Source: Veillonellaceae bacterium (GTDB lineage Bacteria; Bacillota_C; Negativicutes; UBA1444). Taken from it: a stretch of DNA of 64,000 bases. Where the stretch lies: contig JAAZNU010000037.1 of NCBI GenBank assembly GCA_012798135.1, positions 65,722-129,721 on the forward strand. The letters are read 5' to 3'. The position numbers and the translations under genes are program-made. The stretch's first letter is position 1. Each line of letters opens with the position of its first letter. Of the stretch, positions 8,954-18,163 are shown piece after piece. A model generated the notes under the pieces. That model was not told the DNA's origin. It saw only the letters and a list, made by a program, of their open reading frames with translations, and ran no database searches.

Positions 8954-8987
8954 GCGGGTTATGATAAGCAGTCTTATCATAACCCGC
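8954..8987. repeat. Perfect 15-bp inverted repeat upstream of the acyltransferase
   Basis: GCGGGTTATGATAAG (8954-8968) is repeated exactly inverted at 8973-8987 with a 4-base gap. It lies between the helicase stop codon and the acyltransferase start. No T tract follows on either side, so a standard intrinsic terminator is unlikely. An operator or a leader hairpin is more plausible. Confidence 0.7.
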
Positions 8988-9071
8988 CGGTACGTCGAAT
9001 GCATTCGTCAACCTGTCTATGAACGGCCAGCTCCCTTTTTCAAAATTTATACACTTAAGATAACCCGGCCG

Positions 9072-11234
9072 TCACCGCGCCAATTCAAGCTTTGCCCGAA
9101 AATTGATTGTCCGCGGCGTATCAACGCTGTCGAACCGAATCACATAGGCGGACTGGTCGTGGTCGACACTGACGATTTTCCCGGCGCCCATAACGCCGTG
9201 AACGACCCTTTCGCCGGCCTGAAACACCGGTGCGGCGGATATTGTTTCCACCATTTTTTCCTGACTGGCGATCGCCGTTCGACCGGCCTGGATCAGGCTT
9301 TCGTCCAGGTCGCCCGAGCAGGCCAATAATGGCCGGTCCACGTTGAAAATGAATCGCGACGGATAACGACAGGAACCGTCCAGATTCCGTCCTGCTGCCG
9401 TCGACAGAAACAGGCCCCGCTGCGCCCGGGTGAAAGCCACAAACGCCAGCCGGCGTTCCTCCTCCATGGCCGGCAACGTTGCCGCTTTCCTGGACGGGAA
9501 GACCCCTTCGGCCAGACTGCACAAAAACACGTACGGAAACTCCAGCCCCTTCGCCGTATGCACGGTCATCAACCGGACCGCATCCCGTCCGCTGGCGGCG
9601 TCGGAGTTTGTCAGCAGCGCCACCCGGCCCAGATAATGTTCCGCCGTGCATTCTTCGCCGCAGGAAGTTTCATAATCGTACACCGACTGCTTCAACTCCG
9701 CCAGATTATCCAGCCGCTCCTGGCCGCCTTCCGTACGAAGCATCGCCTCGTAACCGCTCTGTTCCAACAGCGCCGTCAGAACTTCGGAAACCGGTCGTTC
9801 CTGGTAACCGGCGGCAAGACGTTCAACCAACGACAAGAAGTATCTGGCCTTCGTATTGCGGAAGATTTCGTGGTCGACATTCCGTTCGAGCGCGGCGTAC
9901 AGCGAACATTGGTATTGCCCGGCGTATTCCGCCAAAAATCGTAACCGCCGCTCACCAATGTTGCGTTTGGGGAGATTGACCACCCGCCGGAACGACAAGT
10001 CGTCCTTATACACGAGCAGGCGCAGATAGGACAAGGCATCCTTGATTTCCAGCCGACCGAAAAATTGAATACCGCTGTGAATCGTATAAGGAATTTCTTC
10101 CTGCAAAAATACCTCTTCCACTGTCCGGGACAGGTAATGGGCGCGATATAAAATGGCAACATCCCGGTACGGCACACCCTGACCTACCAGTTCCCGAATT
10201 TGTGCGGCGATCCAACCGGCCTCCGCCGTCGCGGTTTTCGCGTGGTGGTAACCCACGGTGGGGCCATCCGGCAGTTTCGGCAACAGTGTTTTTCGGATCC
10301 GCTGCGTATTTTTGTCGATGAGGGAATTGGCCACCGCCACAATCTGCGGCGTCGAGCGATAGTTTTCCATCATCAAGATGGTCCGGACAGCGGGAAATTC
10401 CTTATCGAAATCCAGGATATAACGGACGCTGGCACCGCGCCAGGTGTAGATGGTCTGATCCGGATCGCCGACAATAAACAGGTTGTTATGATGCGCGCAC
10501 AGCACTTTCATCAACCGGTATTGCAGCTCGTCGATGTCCTGGTATTCGTCGATCATGATGTATTCCAGGCGTTGTTGCCATTTGCGCCGGATATCCGTGT
10601 TAATCTCGAAGATATGCAGAACATATTTGATCAGATCGTTATAGTCAAGCCCGAAACACTTCTTTTGCTGGTACAGATATCCCCAAAAAATAATGTCCGC
10701 CGGCATCACCGCGTCCAGATACTTCTGCCGGAGTTCCGCCAACGGCAGGGCGATCATGAATTCATAGTAGCAAGGATCCTTGAAAATTTTTCGAATCTCG
10801 ATCATGTCCCGCGCTTTGGCAAACGTCATGTGCCGCAGCGTGAGGTCCCGTTCTTCGTAAACGATCTTCAACATTGCGTCAATGTCGGCATTGTCCAGCA
10901 CCAAAAAATTTTTGGGATACTGCACGGCATGGATGTCTTCCTGCAAAATTGATACGCAAAAGCTGTGAAACGTGCTGACATAGCCGGTGTCGCTATCGCC
11001 GGCGAGGCGCCGGATGCGCTGTTTCATTTCGTTCGCGGATTTATTGGTGAAAGTTACGCAAAGGATATGGGAGGGCGGAATGCCGATTTCCTGGACCAAA
11101 TAGGCAAACCGGTGCGACAACGCCCTTGTCTTGCCGGACCCCGCCCCGGCGATCACGCGGATATACCCTTCTGTAGCGGTCACGGCCTCCCACTGTCGTT
11201 CGTTGAGTCCTGCCAGCAGATCGTCCATCTCCAT
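9072..11234 (-). CDS. pcrA: UvrD/PcrA-type ATP-dependent DNA helicase
   Basis: Superfamily 1A 3'-5' helicase of 720 residues, the expected PcrA/UvrD length. Visible motifs in order are the Q motif (LNERQWEAV), Walker A (AGAGSGKT), DEYQD (motif II), VGDPDQTIYTWRGA (motif III) and TVHTAKGLEFPYV (motif V). The C-terminus has the PcrA-like Tudor segment (GERVVHGVMGAGKIVSV). It acts in nucleotide excision repair and clearance of stalled complexes. A consensus LexA box overlaps its promoter, so SOS induction is expected. Whether it is the main PcrA or a second UvrD paralogue cannot be decided here. Confidence 0.92.
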   Translation of the reverse strand: MEMDDLLAGLNERQWEAVTATEGYIRVIAGAGSGKTRALSHRFAYLVQEIGIPPSHILCVTFTNKSANEMKQRIRRLAGDSDTGYVSTFHSFCVSILQEDIHAVQYPKNFLVLDNADIDAMLKIVYEERDLTLRHMTFAKARDMIEIRKIFKDPCYYEFMIALPLAELRQKYLDAVMPADIIFWGYLYQQKKCFGLDYNDLIKYVLHIFEINTDIRRKWQQRLEYIMIDEYQDIDELQYRLMKVLCAHHNNLFIVGDPDQTIYTWRGASVRYILDFDKEFPAVRTILMMENYRSTPQIVAVANSLIDKNTQRIRKTLLPKLPDGPTVGYHHAKTATAEAGWIAAQIRELVGQGVPYRDVAILYRAHYLSRTVEEVFLQEEIPYTIHSGIQFFGRLEIKDALSYLRLLVYKDDLSFRRVVNLPKRNIGERRLRFLAEYAGQYQCSLYAALERNVDHEIFRNTKARYFLSLVERLAAGYQERPVSEVLTALLEQSGYEAMLRTEGGQERLDNLAELKQSVYDYETSCGEECTAEHYLGRVALLTNSDAASGRDAVRLMTVHTAKGLEFPYVFLCSLAEGVFPSRKAATLPAMEEERRLAFVAFTRAQRGLFLSTAAGRNLDGSCRYPSRFIFNVDRPLLACSGDLDESLIQAGRTAIASQEKMVETISAAPVFQAGERVVHGVMGAGKIVSVDHDQSAYVIRFDSVDTPRTINFRAKLELAR

Positions 11235-11291
11235 CCCTCACCATCCGGCAATTGCACGCCATACTTGTCCGCGCCAGCCGGAACCCCTTAA

Positions 11292-11328
11292 ATTAATCAG
11301 AACGTTTGTTCTGATTAATAGTATAGCA
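11292..11328 (-). promoter_or_regulatory. Extended -10 promoter with LexA (SOS) box for pcrA
   Basis: On the minus strand TGCTATACT (11328-11320) forms an extended -10. Directly downstream is a perfect 12-bp inverted repeat with a 4-base centre (11292-11303 / 11308-11319). Its core AGAACGTTTGTTCT fits the Gram-positive LexA consensus GAAC-N4-GTTC. The box would cover the transcription start. Confidence 0.8.
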
Positions 11329-11439
11329 GGCCCTCTATAAAAAGAAAAGTCCCCGACGGGACAAGCGAATCAGCGGAAATCTCCATCACGATTCAAAAAC
11401 TATTTTTAAAATGTTGGCGTCAACGTCGGCATCAAAATA

Positions 11440-11471
11440 TAAAAATCCCGAAGACTAAAATCTCCGGGATT
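11440..11471 (-). terminator. Intrinsic terminator after tRNA-Pro
   Basis: An 11-bp stem with one wobble (11444-11454 with 11461-11471), followed on the minus strand by a T run, lies 13 bases after the tRNA 3' end. Confidence 0.85.
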
Positions 11472-11483
11472 ACCTGTCTATAC

Positions 11484-11561
11484 TGGTCGGAGCGGCGCGA
11501 CTTGAACGCGCGGCCTCTACCACCCCAAGGTAGCGCTCTAGCCAAACTGAGCTACGCCCCG
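11484..11561 (-). tRNA. tRNA-Pro (anticodon GGG)
   Basis: Full cloverleaf on the minus strand: acceptor CGGGGCG pairs with CGCTCCG. The anticodon stem CTACC/GGTAG encloses the loop TTGGGGT (anticodon GGG). The T arm is GCGCG-TTCAAGT-CGCGC. CCA is encoded at the 3' end. The length is 78 bases including CCA. It has its own promoter and terminator. Confidence 0.95.
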
Positions 11562-11574
11562 ACTAACAGATATC

Positions 11575-11603
11575 ATTCTACCCATTTTCGGGATCGAAGT
11601 CAA
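11575..11603 (-). promoter_or_regulatory. Promoter of tRNA-Pro
   Basis: TTGACT (11603-11598) and TAGAAT (11580-11575) are spaced 17 bases, about 14 bases before the tRNA. The -35 overlaps the last codon and stop codon of thrB. Confidence 0.8.
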
Positions 11604-12523
11604 GCAAAATCGACGATCCGGGCTCCCTGGTAATCGATGCCGAGACACAAATACCGGGAAGAAACATCGTATTTTTTGAAGGCTTGCACCATAGCTTCGC
11701 CGATCGCGTCGACCTTCTCCGTCGTGTAGGCCATTAAAGACGGCCCCGCGCCGCTCATGGCGACACCCAGGGCGCCAGCGGCCTTGCCCGCCGCGAATAC
11801 TTCCATCATGCCGGGAATCAATGCCGCCCGGTAAGGCTGGTGCAGTTTGTCGTCCAGCGCGTCCGCCAGATAACCGATCTGTCCGCTGGCCATTGCCCCC
11901 ACAAGTAAGGCCGCCCGGCTGACATTATATACCGCGTCCCGATGCGGCACGCTGGCTGGAATGGCCTGCCGCGCCTTATTTGTTGACAACCGGAAATCCG
12001 GGATGCATACCACCAGCTGAAGTTGCTCCGGCACCGGTAACCTCAGACATACCACCTGCCCGCCCTGCATCACGGAAATTGTAAATCCGCCCAGCAAGGC
12101 CGGCGCCACATTATCGGGATGGCCCTCCAGTTTCGTGGCCAAATCAAGCAACTCGTCCGGCGAAAACTTCCCGCCGAGCACCGCATTCGCGGCGACCACA
12201 CCACCCACGATGGCGGCCGAGCTGCTGCCCAGGCCCCGGGACAAGGGAATATTGTTGCGCAGGGTCAGTCGGATGCCAGACGGCTGTTTCCCTGCCTTTT
12301 CGAATACCGCCCGGACCGACCGAAGCACCAGATTGCGGTCGTTGACCGGCAGCGAATCGGCGCCGTCGCCGCTTACCCCGATCTCTATTTGGCCTGTCGT
12401 TTCGGTCATTTCGAGCAAAACTTCATTATATAGGGTACAAGCAATACCCAGCGTGTCAAACCCAGGTCCGCAGTTCGCCGTCGTGGCGGGAATGCGAACC
12501 CGCGCGCGCATGTCAGTCTGCAT
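11600..12523 (-). CDS. thrB: Homoserine kinase
   Basis: GHMP-family kinase phosphorylating L-homoserine in threonine synthesis. It is 307 residues. Motif 1 IPATTANCGPGFD is near residue 10, the ATP-binding motif PLSRGLGSSSAAIVGG near residue 90, and motif 3 ALGVAMSGAGPSLMAY near the C-terminus. The start at 12523 overlaps the end of hom by 11 bases. An ATG four codons later (12511) is equally possible. Threonine synthase is not in the window. Confidence 0.95.
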   Translation of the reverse strand: MQTDMRARVRIPATTANCGPGFDTLGIACTLYNEVLLEMTETTGQIEIGVSGDGADSLPVNDRNLVLRSVRAVFEKAGKQPSGIRLTLRNNIPLSRGLGSSSAAIVGGVVAANAVLGGKFSPDELLDLATKLEGHPDNVAPALLGGFTISVMQGGQVVCLRLPVPEQLQLVVCIPDFRLSTNKARQAIPASVPHRDAVYNVSRAALLVGAMASGQIGYLADALDDKLHQPYRAALIPGMMEVFAAGKAAGALGVAMSGAGPSLMAYTTEKVDAIGEAMVQAFKKYDVSSRYLCLGIDYQGARIVDFA

Positions 12524-13808
12524 CGACGCCCACCACCCGGATGACCGTGGAAACCTTGTTGACCACGGACAATCCGCTCAAGGTCTGTACCGCCAGTTGC
12601 AGGTCCGCGTCCTTCACCTTGTAGGTAATCAGGACGATCTCCGCCCGCGAGCCGACCCGCCGTTTCTGGATGACGGAATTTAGGCTGACCTGCTGGGCGC
12701 CGACTGCGCCGGCGATGGCCGCCATGACGCCCGGCTTGTCTTCCGCCAGCAGACGGATATAATACGGCGATTCCGTCTCCGAAATCGGCGAGATGCGTTT
12801 CTCCTCAAAGCAGGTGCACAAAATATGGCTGGAAGAATGGTGGGCAATCTCCCGCGCCGCTTCCATGATATCGGCGCATACCGCGCTGGCGGTCGGCAGC
12901 GAACCGGCGCCCCGGCCATAGAACATGGCGTCGCCAACGGCGTCGCCCCGGATAAAGATCGCGTTGAAGGCATCCCTGACCGCGGCCAGCGGATGGGTGA
13001 GCGGAATGAATGCCGGATGGACCCGCGCATTGACGCCCTTGTCCGTTTCCTGGGCAATGGCCAGCAACTTGATCACATAGCCCAGTTCACGGCCATAGTC
13101 GATATCTTCCGGCTCGATTTTCGTGATACCTTCCGCGGAGACATCATCCAGCCGCACTCGGGTGCCAAAGGCGATGGAAGCCAGGATTGCAATTTTCCGC
13201 GCCGCGTCCAGTCCGCCGACGTCGGCCGTCGGGTCCGCTTCGGCATATCCCTTGGCTTGGGCTTCGGCCAGTACGGTGGCAAAGTCCATCCCTTCGGAGG
13301 TCATTTTGTCCAGCATGTAGTTGGTGGTGCCGTTGACGATACCCATGACTTCAGAAATCCGGTTCGCCGCCAAACAACGCTTCAGTGGCCGGATAATCGG
13401 GATGCCGCCGCCGACACTGGCCTCGAACAACAGGTTTACATTGTTCTTTTCCGCCGCTTCGAACAGCTCCCGACCATATTTCGCCATGACGTCCTTATTG
13501 GCCGTCACCACATGTTTGCCCTGGTTCAGGGCTTCGAGCATCAGCGTCCGGGCCGGTTCCTCCCCGCCCAGCAGTTCCGCCACGATATCGATCTCGGGGT
13601 CCCGGATCACGCTCGCCGGATCGGTCGTCAACTCGGCCGCGGTCGACAGGGCGCGTTTTTTATAGGGATCGCGCACCAGAATTTTTTTTATCTCAATCGC
13701 CGTGCCCGCCCGTTGGGCGATCAGAGAGGCGTTTTCCGTCAATACGCGAACAACGCCGGTCCCGACTGTGCCGAAGCCCAGCAGGCCGACCCGCACCACT
13801 TTCTCCAT
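12513..13808 (-). CDS. hom: Homoserine dehydrogenase with ACT domain
   Basis: NAD(P)H-dependent reduction of aspartate semialdehyde to homoserine. It is 431 residues: an N-terminal Rossmann domain (GLLGFGTVGTGVVRVL), the substrate/catalytic region including NGTTNYMLDKM and EADPTADVGGLDAARK, and a C-terminal ACT domain (from SPYYIRLLAEDKPGVMAAI) for feedback inhibition, probably by threonine. AAGGGAC precedes the ATG. Middle gene of an ACT protein-hom-thrB operon. Confidence 0.96.
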   Translation of the reverse strand: MEKVVRVGLLGFGTVGTGVVRVLTENASLIAQRAGTAIEIKKILVRDPYKKRALSTAAELTTDPASVIRDPEIDIVAELLGGEEPARTLMLEALNQGKHVVTANKDVMAKYGRELFEAAEKNNVNLLFEASVGGGIPIIRPLKRCLAANRISEVMGIVNGTTNYMLDKMTSEGMDFATVLAEAQAKGYAEADPTADVGGLDAARKIAILASIAFGTRVRLDDVSAEGITKIEPEDIDYGRELGYVIKLLAIAQETDKGVNARVHPAFIPLTHPLAAVRDAFNAIFIRGDAVGDAMFYGRGAGSLPTASAVCADIMEAAREIAHHSSSHILCTCFEEKRISPISETESPYYIRLLAEDKPGVMAAIAGAVGAQQVSLNSVIQKRRVGSRAEIVLITYKVKDADLQLAVQTLSGLSVVNKVSTVIRVVGVDAD

Positions 13809-13830
13809 GAAAGTCCCTTCTTTCCGAAAA

Positions 13831-14277
13831 TCAGGCCTGGCCCAAAACTTCCAGGCGCTTTACTCCGTCGATCACCCGAATTTTGTCCAGCAACGCTTCC
13901 AGATCCACCGCCAGCTCCATCGTTTCAATCGACAGCGTGGCGTTGGCCACACCCTGCAGCGGAATGCCCTGATTGATGGTCAGCACACTGCCGTGCTCGT
14001 TCGCCAGGACCTTGAGCACATTGGACAACACCCCGGAACGGTGCTCCAGCAGCAAGGCCAACGTGACGATTTTTTCCTTGCTGGCCTCGTAGAACGGGAA
14101 TACATAATCCTTGTATTTGTAGTAGGCGCTACGGCTGAGGTTGAGCATTTCCACCGCTTCGTTGATTGTGCGGACTTCGCCTTTTTTCAGCAATTCCTTG
14201 ACCTTGATCGTTTTTTTGATGGCTTCCGGCAAAATTTCTTCCCGGACCAGGTAGTAATTTGTTTTTGCGTCCGTCAT
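13831..14277 (-). CDS. ACT domain-containing protein (PheB/UPF0735-like)
   Basis: A 148-residue protein with an N-terminal helical region containing a putative helix-turn-helix (TINEAVEMLNLSRSAYYKYKD) and a C-terminal ACT domain (from about residue 70, TLALLLEHRSGVLSNVLKVLA). It matches the family called PheB or UPF0735 in Firmicutes, commonly found immediately upstream of hom. A regulatory amino-acid-sensing role is likely but unproven. First gene of the operon, with a good promoter. Confidence 0.9.
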   Translation of the reverse strand: MTDAKTNYYLVREEILPEAIKKTIKVKELLKKGEVRTINEAVEMLNLSRSAYYKYKDYVFPFYEASKEKIVTLALLLEHRSGVLSNVLKVLANEHGSVLTINQGIPLQGVANATLSIETMELAVDLEALLDKIRVIDGVKRLEVLGQA

Positions 14278-14341
14278 GTTGTCACTCCTGCTGCGTTATT
14301 TATTCGTACAGCGGATAACGATATATCCACTAACAAAAGAC

Positions 14342-14371
14342 ATTATACCATTGAAAAAAGACATTTGGCAA
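14342..14371 (-). promoter_or_regulatory. Promoter of the ACT protein-hom-thrB operon
   Basis: TTGCCA (14371-14366) and TATAAT (14347-14342) with an 18-base spacer, about 65 bases before the first start codon. No T-box or attenuator fold was recognised in the leader. Confidence 0.75.
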
Positions 14372-14392
14372 GTAAATTTCAAAGAATCCGGC

Positions 14393-15604
14393 TTACGCCG
14401 ACCGACGCAGCGTAATCAGGCTGACCTCCGGCGGGCAGTTCAGGCGGAACGGCATCCAGTGTCCGGCGCCGCTGCTGACAAAGCCGATACTTTGCTGTTG
14501 CCCATACACACCGCGCATATAGGGATAAACAACTTCAAACGGGGATCGGTCGCCCCAGCCAACCTGGCCGCCATGGGTGTGCCCGGCCAAAGTCAGATGA
14601 ATACCGCGTTCGAAAGCTCCTGGCAGGAAGTCCGGGTGATGCGCCAGCAACATCGTAAAATCAGTCCGCCGACCGGTTCCGCAGGCCATATCCAGATAGC
14701 GCCGCGCCACCTGCGGACGGACGGAGACCGAGTAACCCAGCGGATAATCAACGCCGGCGATGACAAATTTTCCGCCGCCGAACGGCAGAGTCCGGCTCTG
14801 ATTGTCAAGAATCCCTATGCCGTTTTCCACCAGCAACCGACGAATCGGCGCCGCCCCGCGCAAGTGTTCATGATTGCCCATACAAAACCAGGCGCCCAAT
14901 GGCAACGCCGCCAAAAACGGCTTCATGGCCGCCATGACCCCCGGCATTTGCGACACATCGTCGACAAAGTCGCCCGTGATGGCCAGCAGGTCCGGCGTTT
15001 CAGCCTGCAGCAAACCGGCCATCTTTTTGACGTCACGGGCCGACACATACGGACCGACATGCACATCCGTCAAATGGGCGATTTTCAGGCCGTCCAGTTC
15101 CGGAGGCAGGCCGGCGTAGGCAAAATCGAGCCGGCGCAGCACGATCCGGGTTTCCGCGTCGAGCACGCCAACGGTATTGATGCCGGTCATGGCCAGCGGT
15201 GGAATCAATGCCGCCCGCGACAAAAAGACCCGACGCGTCAGCACCGGGTTCAACGGCGACGCCGACGGATTGTCCGATCCCACCGGTTGCAACGGGGTCT
15301 TGCGCCGGGTTTGCAGCCAGGCCGCGATTCCTGACAACGGCCAGGACGCCAGCAGCATTAATTGCAAAACCGCCCAGAACGGCCCGAAATAATAGGCGAC
15401 GCCTATCAGCGAAAACTCGTCGAAAGGCCGATTCCAGCGTACGCTCAGATACGCCGCCGCGCCCAGTATTGTCAGGGCGGTATAGCTCAGACGGAAATTG
15501 CGGCGAAGCGACGGACGCAACAGCCGGCCGAGCCAAAAGCCATTGATAAGGGATAACACCGCCAGCAGCGATGTCATCATCATGACAAACGAACCGATTT
15601 TCAT
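14393..15604 (-). CDS. Membrane-bound metallophosphoesterase (YkuE/YaeI-like)
   Basis: A 403-residue protein with several N-terminal membrane segments and a C-terminal calcineurin-like phosphoesterase domain. Metal-binding motifs in order are AHLTDVHVGPY, ITGDFVDD, MGNHEHL and AGHTHGGQVGW. Families of this type act at the membrane surface, some on lipid-linked phosphates; the substrate here is unknown. The frame extends upstream to 15697, but the ATG at 15604 (MKIGSFVMMM) has GGGGGT before it and begins with a membrane helix. The gene follows plsY in the same direction. Confidence 0.85.
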   Translation of the reverse strand: MKIGSFVMMMTSLLAVLSLINGFWLGRLLRPSLRRNFRLSYTALTILGAAAYLSVRWNRPFDEFSLIGVAYYFGPFWAVLQLMLLASWPLSGIAAWLQTRRKTPLQPVGSDNPSASPLNPVLTRRVFLSRAALIPPLAMTGINTVGVLDAETRIVLRRLDFAYAGLPPELDGLKIAHLTDVHVGPYVSARDVKKMAGLLQAETPDLLAITGDFVDDVSQMPGVMAAMKPFLAALPLGAWFCMGNHEHLRGAAPIRRLLVENGIGILDNQSRTLPFGGGKFVIAGVDYPLGYSVSVRPQVARRYLDMACGTGRRTDFTMLLAHHPDFLPGAFERGIHLTLAGHTHGGQVGWGDRSPFEVVYPYMRGVYGQQQSIGFVSSGAGHWMPFRLNCPPEVSLITLRRSA

Positions 15605-15703
15605 TCTACCCCCAACGAATAGCGTATACAGGAAAGGTTCCTGCCGCCATTTCACATGTTTTGCGCCGGTCCTGGGCTTCGACACGACCGGGAGCAATAT
15701 TCT

Positions 15704-16312
15704 TTACGAACGCTCCCGTGGCTTGTTCGCCGCTTTGATTTTCAGTTCCTCGCCCCGCAGCAGCCGGCCGATGTTCGGGCGATGCCGAAAAATCACGAAC
15801 GCGGCGGCAGCCACGCCGAACCACAGGACTTCGCGGCCAGCCCCAAACCACCATAAGAGAGGCGGCACCAACGCGGCGGCAATGATGGAGCCCAGGGAAA
15901 CGTAACGGGTCACGAACACTACTACGGCCCAGACCGCGAACACGATGGCCGTCACCTGCGGCGCCAGCAGGGCGATGACACCCAGACCCGTCGCTACGCC
16001 CCGGCCCCCTTTGAATCCCATGAACACCGACCAGTTATGTCCACTGATCGCGGCAATTCCCCCCAACACTTCAGCCAGCGAGCCGCCGACCAGGACACTG
16101 CCCAGATACACACCGGCCATCCCCTTGACCGCATCGCACGCAAACACCAGTAATGCCGGCCAACGACCCAACACCCGGAAGGCGTTGGTTGCGCCGGTAT
16201 TCTTGCTGCCGTGTTCCCTCAGGTCGATATTGTACATTCCTTTGCCGATCCATAGACCAAACGGCAATGCGCCCAACAAATACGCACCCAGCACGACTCC
16301 CGCCAACAGCAC
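15704..16312 (-). CDS. plsY: Glycerol-3-phosphate acyltransferase PlsY
   Basis: Integral membrane enzyme transferring acyl groups from acyl-phosphate to glycerol-3-phosphate, the first step of phospholipid synthesis. It is 202 residues with about five membrane helices. The three family motifs are visible: LPFGLWIGKG with REHGSKNTGATNAFRVLG, a central SGHNWSVFMGFKGGRGVATGLG, and a C-terminal IFRHRPNIGRLLRGEE. It begins 3 bases after der, so the two are co-transcribed. Confidence 0.96.
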   Translation of the reverse strand: MLLAGVVLGAYLLGALPFGLWIGKGMYNIDLREHGSKNTGATNAFRVLGRWPALLVFACDAVKGMAGVYLGSVLVGGSLAEVLGGIAAISGHNWSVFMGFKGGRGVATGLGVIALLAPQVTAIVFAVWAVVVFVTRYVSLGSIIAAALVPPLLWWFGAGREVLWFGVAAAAFVIFRHRPNIGRLLRGEELKIKAANKPRERS

Positions 16313-16315
16313 CGC

Positions 16316-17638
16316 TTATTCCTCCCCCTGGCGCGGCCGCACGACCAGCTTTAGCGGCGTCCCTTCAAACCCGAACGCCTCCCGCAGCTGATTTTCCAGG
16401 AACCGCAGATAGGAAAAATGCATCAGTTCCGGATCGTTGACGAAAAACACGATTGTCGGCGGTTTGACGGCCGCCTGCGTCGCATAGTAGATTTTCAGTT
16501 TGCGGCCCCGGTCCGTCGGCGGCGGGTTGATGCCAACCGCATCGCGGACTACCTGATTCAGCAGACTGGTTGAAACCCGCATGGCATGTTGTTCCGCCAC
16601 ATACTTCACAACTTCCGGGATGCGGGTGACCCGCTGCCTGGTCAACGCCGACAGGAACACCACCGGCGAATACTGCATGAACCCCAGCTCCTGGCGGAGC
16701 GTCTCTGTGTAGCGCAACGTGGTCTTGCCGTCTTTTTTCACCAGGTCCCATTTGTTGACCACCAGCACCGACGCCCGGCCAGATTCGTGCACGTAGCCGG
16801 CGATTTTCTTGTCCTGCTCGGATACGCCTTCCGCCGCATCGATCACCATCAGCACCACATCCGCCCGGTCGATGGCCCGCAGGCTGCGGATCACGCTATA
16901 GCGTTCCAGCGCCGCGTCGATCTTGCCGCGTCGCCGCATGCCGGCGGTATCGACGAAGACGAACGTCACTCCGTCCTGTTTGAAATAAGTATCCACAGCG
17001 TCCCGGGTTGTCCCGGGAATGTTGCTGACCACCAGCCGGTCTTCACCAAGCAGGGCGTTGACCAGTGAAGATTTGCCGACATTGGGCCGGCCAACCACGG
17101 CGACCCGGATCGTATCCGGTTCGTCCGCAATGTCGACATTTTCCGGCAGCTCTTTGACGATGGCGTCGAGCAAATCGCCCAGATTCAGGGCATTCACCGC
17201 CGACACGGCGATCGGTTCGCCGAGGCCGAGCCCGTAAAACTCATAACTGTCCGGAATCCCCTTGAGGGAATCCACCTTGTTGACGGCCAACACGACCGGC
17301 TTCTTCGCGGTTCGCAGCATGCCGACAATCTGCTCGTCCACGTCGGTAATGCCAACTTTGCCGTCCACTACGAACAGAATGACATCCGCTTCCTCCATGG
17401 CCAACCTGGCCTGGTTGCGCATCGCCGGCAGCAGCGCGTCGTTTTCGTCGAAATCGATACCGCCGGTGTCCACCAGGGCAAACTCATGCCCGGTCCATTC
17501 GGCATCGGCATAGATTCGGTCTCGCGTCACCCCCGGCGTGTCGTCGACGATGGACACCCGTTTTTCGGCGATTCGGTTGAATAACGTCGACTTGCCGACA
17601 TTCGGCCGGCCGACGATGGCTACGATGGGTTTTGCCAT
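16316..17638 (-). CDS. der: Ribosome-assembly GTPase Der (EngA)
   Basis: Tandem-domain GTPase needed for 50S subunit maturation. It is 440 residues. The first G domain has [12 protein letters not shown] and DTGGI near the N-terminus; the second has [16 protein letters not shown] and DTAGMRRR from about residue 180; NKVD and NKWD are the G4 motifs. The C-terminal KH-like domain ends with VVRPRQGEE. The start codon follows the cobO stop directly (TAAATG). Confidence 0.97.
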   Translation of the reverse strand: MAKPIVAIVGRPNVGKSTLFNRIAEKRVSIVDDTPGVTRDRIYADAEWTGHEFALVDTGGIDFDENDALLPAMRNQARLAMEEADVILFVVDGKVGITDVDEQIVGMLRTAKKPVVLAVNKVDSLKGIPDSYEFYGLGLGEPIAVSAVNALNLGDLLDAIVKELPENVDIADEPDTIRVAVVGRPNVGKSSLVNALLGEDRLVVSNIPGTTRDAVDTYFKQDGVTFVFVDTAGMRRRGKIDAALERYSVIRSLRAIDRADVVLMVIDAAEGVSEQDKKIAGYVHESGRASVLVVNKWDLVKKDGKTTLRYTETLRQELGFMQYSPVVFLSALTRQRVTRIPEVVKYVAEQHAMRVSTSLLNQVVRDAVGINPPPTDRGRKLKIYYATQAAVKPPTIVFFVNDPELMHFSYLRFLENQLREAFGFEGTPLKLVVRPRQGEE

Positions 17639-18163
17639 TTAATGATCAATCCCTTCCCGGCTGTCGATCCCTTTTGAATAAGGGTGCCGGATGTTCTTCA
17701 TTTCCGTGACCAGGTCGGCCGCGTCGATCAGGGCTGACGGCGCCCAGCAGCCGGTCGCGACGACTTCGGTGTGGCCCCGGCCCGTGCGCAGGAACTCCAC
17801 GACCGGCTCGAGCGGCAGCAATCCGCAGGACAAGGCGACGTTGATTTCGTCCAGAATGACAATGTCGTATTCCTGCGACGAAATGATTCCTTTCGCCTGT
17901 TCCCAACCGTCGTGGGCCAGGCGGATGTCGATCTCCTCCGGATTCTTCAGATTGACGAAATCGTGCCGTCCCACCGGCAGGATCGTCAGCCCTGGCATTT
18001 TGCCGGCCAGTCGGACTTCACCATAGATATCGCTATTTTTCATGAATTGGATCATACAAACTTTCAGACCATGACCAATGGCCCGGAACGCCAGGCCCAG
18101 GCTTGCCGTCGTTTTCCCCTTGCCGTCCCCGGTATAGACCTGCAGCAATCCCAACTCTTTCAT
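17639..18163 (-). CDS. cobO: Cob(I)alamin adenosyltransferase, CobO/BtuR type (copy 1)
   Basis: Transfers the adenosyl group of ATP to the corrin cobalt. It is 174 residues with the P-loop GDGKGKTTASLG at residues 13-24 and VILDEINVALSCG as the Walker B region. It overlaps the DUF512 gene by 4 bases and abuts der. It therefore sits in a translation/isoprenoid operon far from the corrin operon, which has its own cobO paralogue at 56504. This compact copy lacks the cysteine insertion of that paralogue and may serve salvage. Confidence 0.92.
   Translation of the reverse strand: MKELGLLQVYTGDGKGKTTASLGLAFRAIGHGLKVCMIQFMKNSDIYGEVRLAGKMPGLTILPVGRHDFVNLKNPEEIDIRLAHDGWEQAKGIISSQEYDIVILDEINVALSCGLLPLEPVVEFLRTGRGHTEVVATGCWAPSALIDAADLVTEMKNIRHPYSKGIDSREGIDH

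Noticed and set aside
11341..11363. Small hairpin GTCCC/GGGAC with a T-rich flank before pcrA.
   Set aside because: Only 5 bp of stem, and a better tRNA terminator lies upstream; too weak to call a terminator.
12825..15334. Long plus-strand frames of 383 and 352 codons.
   Set aside because: They are antisense to hom, the ACT protein and the phosphoesterase, show low-complexity composition and have no family features.
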